From: Candidatus Heimdallarchaeota archaeon
Lineage (GTDB): Archaea; Asgardarchaeota; Heimdallarchaeia; Heimdallarchaeales; Heimdallarchaeaceae
Direction of reading: 5' to 3'
Length of the DNA: 54,527 bases
NCBI GenBank assembly: GCA_019057815.1
Contig: JAHLWR010000023.1
Location: 1-54,527 of the forward strand
Shown here: one piece after another, positions 52,303-54,527 of the stretch
Position numbering within the stretch: the stretch's first letter is position 1
Layout of the letters: every line of letters starts with the position of its first letter
Translations under genes and position numbers: made by a program
Notes under the pieces: model-generated
Told to the model about the DNA's origin: nothing
Databases searched by the model: none
Seen by the model: the letters and a program-made list of their open reading frames with translations, nothing else

Positions 52303-54527
52303 ATGAACTCAAATAGAAAAATGTTTATTCTATTAATAGTGTTTTTAGCAACACCTACAATATATGTTTTAACAGAAGGAAAAGTGACAACAGTCTCTTA
52401 TTCTTCCGAAATTAATTCTTTACCGATAATTATTAAGAGCGATACTGATTTTCTGGGATATGGTTTCGACGGCATAGGAACAATTTTTGATCCTTTCATT
52501 ATAGAGGGGTATAATTTTACTACAGACAATGACACAGGTATACTTATCGAAAATACATCTAAATATGTAATAATCAGAAATAACAACATATCTGCAAAAG
52601 AAATAGGAATAAAAATAGAGAATGTAGTTTTTGGTACAGTTGAAATATCAGATAATTCTTTTTATGCCAATTCTAAAGGAATTGACATGGTTTCATCTTC
52701 TGGTAATCTGGTTTTGGGAAATAACATCACAACTGATTATGTAGGGATAAGACTGGCTTCTTCATCAGAAACTAATCTTATAAACAATCGTATGTATAAA
52801 TGTGGGTTGGCAACGGGTTTAACAACTATTGCAGAATATCAATCACTAAACATTCTTAATAATACTGTGAATGATAAACAATTACTATTCTTAAATAGTA
52901 TAAATCATGTTACAATTAATGCTTCAGAATATGGTCAAATATTGGGTGTATATTGCGAGTATTTGACTATAAAAAACCAAATCATATCTGATTCAAATAA
53001 TGGAATTAAATTAGTACATTGTTATCATGCCAATATAATAAATAATACATTCAAAAATAACATAAATGGTATAATATTAGCTTCACCTTACTATTCTACA
53101 ATTGCAAATAATACGTGTATTGAGAATTCAAATGTAGGTATATATACTGTATGGGCTTCCGGTTTTTCTTTAGAATATAATCGCTGTTTAAATAACAAGA
53201 TTGGAATCCAAGTTAGTAATTCTCCTAGTGTCCATGTATATAACAATTTGTGCTCAAATAACTCTGTTGGAATCGAATTACATAATTCCAGACAAGTGAT
53301 CATGCAAGACAATCTTTTGAAAGATAATTCACAATATGGGATAAAAATAGATTCTTCATCGGATAACTGTGACATCTTTAATAATATTTTCAATAATTCG
53401 AATGAATCTATAATCTCACAAGCATTTGATGACGGTGTTAATAATTATTGGTATGATACTGTAGCTTTGGAAGGTAACTATTGGTCGGATTGGTCAGGAA
53501 CAGGATCTTATGCCATTGATGGTGCTGCTAACAGTGTTGATCCCTATCCAATGTTTGTAGATTTGGAAGATAAAATTCCACCGGTTATTAATTACATAGA
53601 GTATCTAGACAATCCAATGGAAGGAGAATTAATTACAATTAACGGTTCAGTAACAGATAATACAGTAGTGAAAAGTGTAATTATTTATTACAGAGTAGAT
53701 GAAGGACAATGGATGACTATTGAAGCAGATGTTAACGGAGATTGGTTTGAAGCGTTTATTGGACCCTTTGAAGCAGGAGAAACTGTTCAGTTTTACATAT
53801 GGGCTAGCGATACTTCAGGAAATAATGTGAGTTCAGATATCTACACTATAATAATACAATCTATAGGTGATAATATTGCACCAACAATAAGTGTTCCTGC
53901 TATTGGAGCTGTAGAGGGGCAAGATGTAATAATAGAGGTTACTGTTTTTGATACATCAGGAGTTGACACTGTACTATTCAACTATCAAGTTAATAGTGGA
54001 ACATGGATTCAGATTACAACAACATCGACAGTAAATGACACATATAGTGTTAACCTTGGATCATTTTTAGAGGGAGACTACATCAACTTCTATGTCTGGG
54101 CAAATGACAGTTATGGAAATGAAGGATTCTCTGAAATTATAAGTTTCACAATTCTGGAGAACACCACAATCGAGAATCAACCCCCAACAGTTCCTGTGAT
54201 ATTCGATCTTGGAACTATTAATTTAACAAGTTTCAATCTTGAGTGGTATCCAAGCAACGATACTGATGGAGAAGTAAAAAATTATGAGATTGAACTATCA
54301 TACGAAGATCCACTATTCCAAAATCCAGTTGAATATACAGAAACAGAAACTTCCCTATATATCTCATCTTTGCAACAGGGAACATATTATATAAGAATTC
54401 GAGCAGTAGACTACCAAGAGCTTGCTTCAGAATGGTCGGAAACAGCTATATTAACGGTTGATTTTGATGAAACGACTGAAACGACTGAAACGACTGAAAC
54501 GACTGAAACGACTGAAACGACTGAAAC
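52303..54527 (+). CDS. NosD-like surface protein, cut by the right edge
   Basis: 741 codons with no stop before the window ends. Starts MNSNRKMFILLIVFLATPTI (signal segment); a degenerate entry motif (GIGTIFDPFIIEGYNFTT) and irregular beta-helix coils to about 370 follow, then NYWSDWSGTGSYAIDG and DPYPMF. After that come Ig-like domains (VTDNTVVKSVIIYYRVDEGQ) and a fibronectin III-like domain, nearly the same as in 43381-46236, and a growing TTE repeat. TATA-like TTTAAGTA about 30 bp before the ATG implies a leaderless message. The anchor is expected just past the edge. Confidence 0.88.
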   Translation, partial: MNSNRKMFILLIVFLATPTIYVLTEGKVTTVSYSSEINSLPIIIKSDTDFLGYGFDGIGTIFDPFIIEGYNFTTDNDTGILIENTSKYVIIRNNNISAKEIGIKIENVVFGTVEISDNSFYANSKGIDMVSSSGNLVLGNNITTDYVGIRLASSSETNLINNRMYKCGLATGLTTIAEYQSLNILNNTVNDKQLLFLNSINHVTINASEYGQILGVYCEYLTIKNQIISDSNNGIKLVHCYHANIINNTFKNNINGIILASPYYSTIANNTCIENSNVGIYTVWASGFSLEYNRCLNNKIGIQVSNSPSVHVYNNLCSNNSVGIELHNSRQVIMQDNLLKDNSQYGIKIDSSSDNCDIFNNIFNNSNESIISQAFDDGVNNYWYDTVALEGNYWSDWSGTGSYAIDGAANSVDPYPMFVDLEDKIPPVINYIEYLDNPMEGELITINGSVTDNTVVKSVIIYYRVDEGQWMTIEADVNGDWFEAFIGPFEAGETVQFYIWASDTSGNNVSSDIYTIIIQSIGDNIAPTISVPAIGAVEGQDVIIEVTVFDTSGVDTVLFNYQVNSGTWIQITTTSTVNDTYSVNLGSFLEGDYINFYVWANDSYGNEGFSEIISFTILENTTIENQPPTVPVIFDLGTINLTSFNLEWYPSNDTDGEVKNYEIELSYEDPLFQNPVEYTETETSLYISSLQQGTYYIRIRAVDYQELASEWSETAILTVDFDETTETTETTETTETTETTE
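54472..54527 (+). repeat. 9-bp tandem repeat coding TTE stalk
   Basis: At least six perfect copies of ACGACTGAA run to the window end and code for Thr-Thr-Glu units in the stalk before the expected anchor. The paralogue at 43381-46236 has a shorter, diverged version. Perfect identity of the copies suggests slippage and variable stalk length. Confidence 0.9.

Noticed and set aside
1-54527. tRNA, rRNA and other stable RNA genes
   Set aside because: Looked for T-loop motifs (GGTTCGAATCC-like) and conserved rRNA stretches by eye; only isolated matches within coding sequence were seen, none with a cloverleaf.

Overview
The window is AT-rich and most likely archaeal. Gene starts are preceded by TATA-type boxes (TTTAAAT, TTTATAAAG, ATATATAAG) and by GGTGA or GGAGGTG ribosome sites. 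It carries a split type I-B CRISPR-Cas locus, an IS607 recombinase, a stand-alone TnpB, HEPN/MNT and PIN toxin-antitoxin pairs, and a large family of secreted NosD-like beta-helix proteins with C-terminal membrane anchors. No rRNA or tRNA gene was seen, so placement below domain level is a guess; an Asgard (Heimdallarchaeia-like) host would fit the style of the surface proteins.

Left part (1-12.4 kb): an IS607-type recombinase, an orphan ribbon-helix-helix protein, a HEPN/MNT pair and a VapBC-like pair are interleaved with four NosD-like genes, all on the minus strand. One of the four (7859-9824) is broken by a frameshift and a TAG. Then come a 498-residue protein with two winged-helix segments and an unrecognised 254-residue protein next to the first CRISPR leader.

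CRISPR part (12.5-31.8 kb): three arrays point the same way. They have 20, 32 and 32 complete 37-nt repeats, plus one truncated repeat at the end of array 3. The repeats are related but distinct, and all three arrays share a leader containing a perfect 9-bp inverted repeat. Between arrays 1 and 2, on the minus strand, lies the interference module: an unknown 482-residue gene, cas8b, a separately encoded cas11-like gene, cas7, cas5 and cas3. Between arrays 2 and 3, on the plus strand, lies the processing and adaptation module: cas6, a zinc-ribbon DUF2797-like gene overlapping cas1, then cas1, cas2 (with a long lysine-rich tail) and cas4. Array 3 ends in a truncated repeat beside a broken NYN-domain gene, which suggests a rearrangement junction.

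Right part (32-54.5 kb): more surface-protein genes, including a 1011-residue multidomain protein, six further intact or edge-truncated NosD-like genes and one NosD fragment. Among them lie a decayed three-repeat CRISPR mini-array and three solitary CRISPR-like repeats. Each solitary repeat sits in a conserved block about 100-200 bp upstream of a NosD gene. A TnpB gene with three related end-type hairpins, a sugar-phosphate nucleotidyltransferase and a decayed hexapeptide transferase follow. The last gene starts at 52303 and runs off the right edge; its C-terminal half is nearly the same as that of the protein at 43381-46236.

Two stories dominate. One is an actively diversifying surface-protein family: shared promoters, shared signal-peptide cassettes, recombining 3' ends and three anchor types. 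The other is a type I-B system with two uncharacterised associated genes, whose repeat sequence has also spread, as single copies, into the upstream regions of the surface-protein genes.
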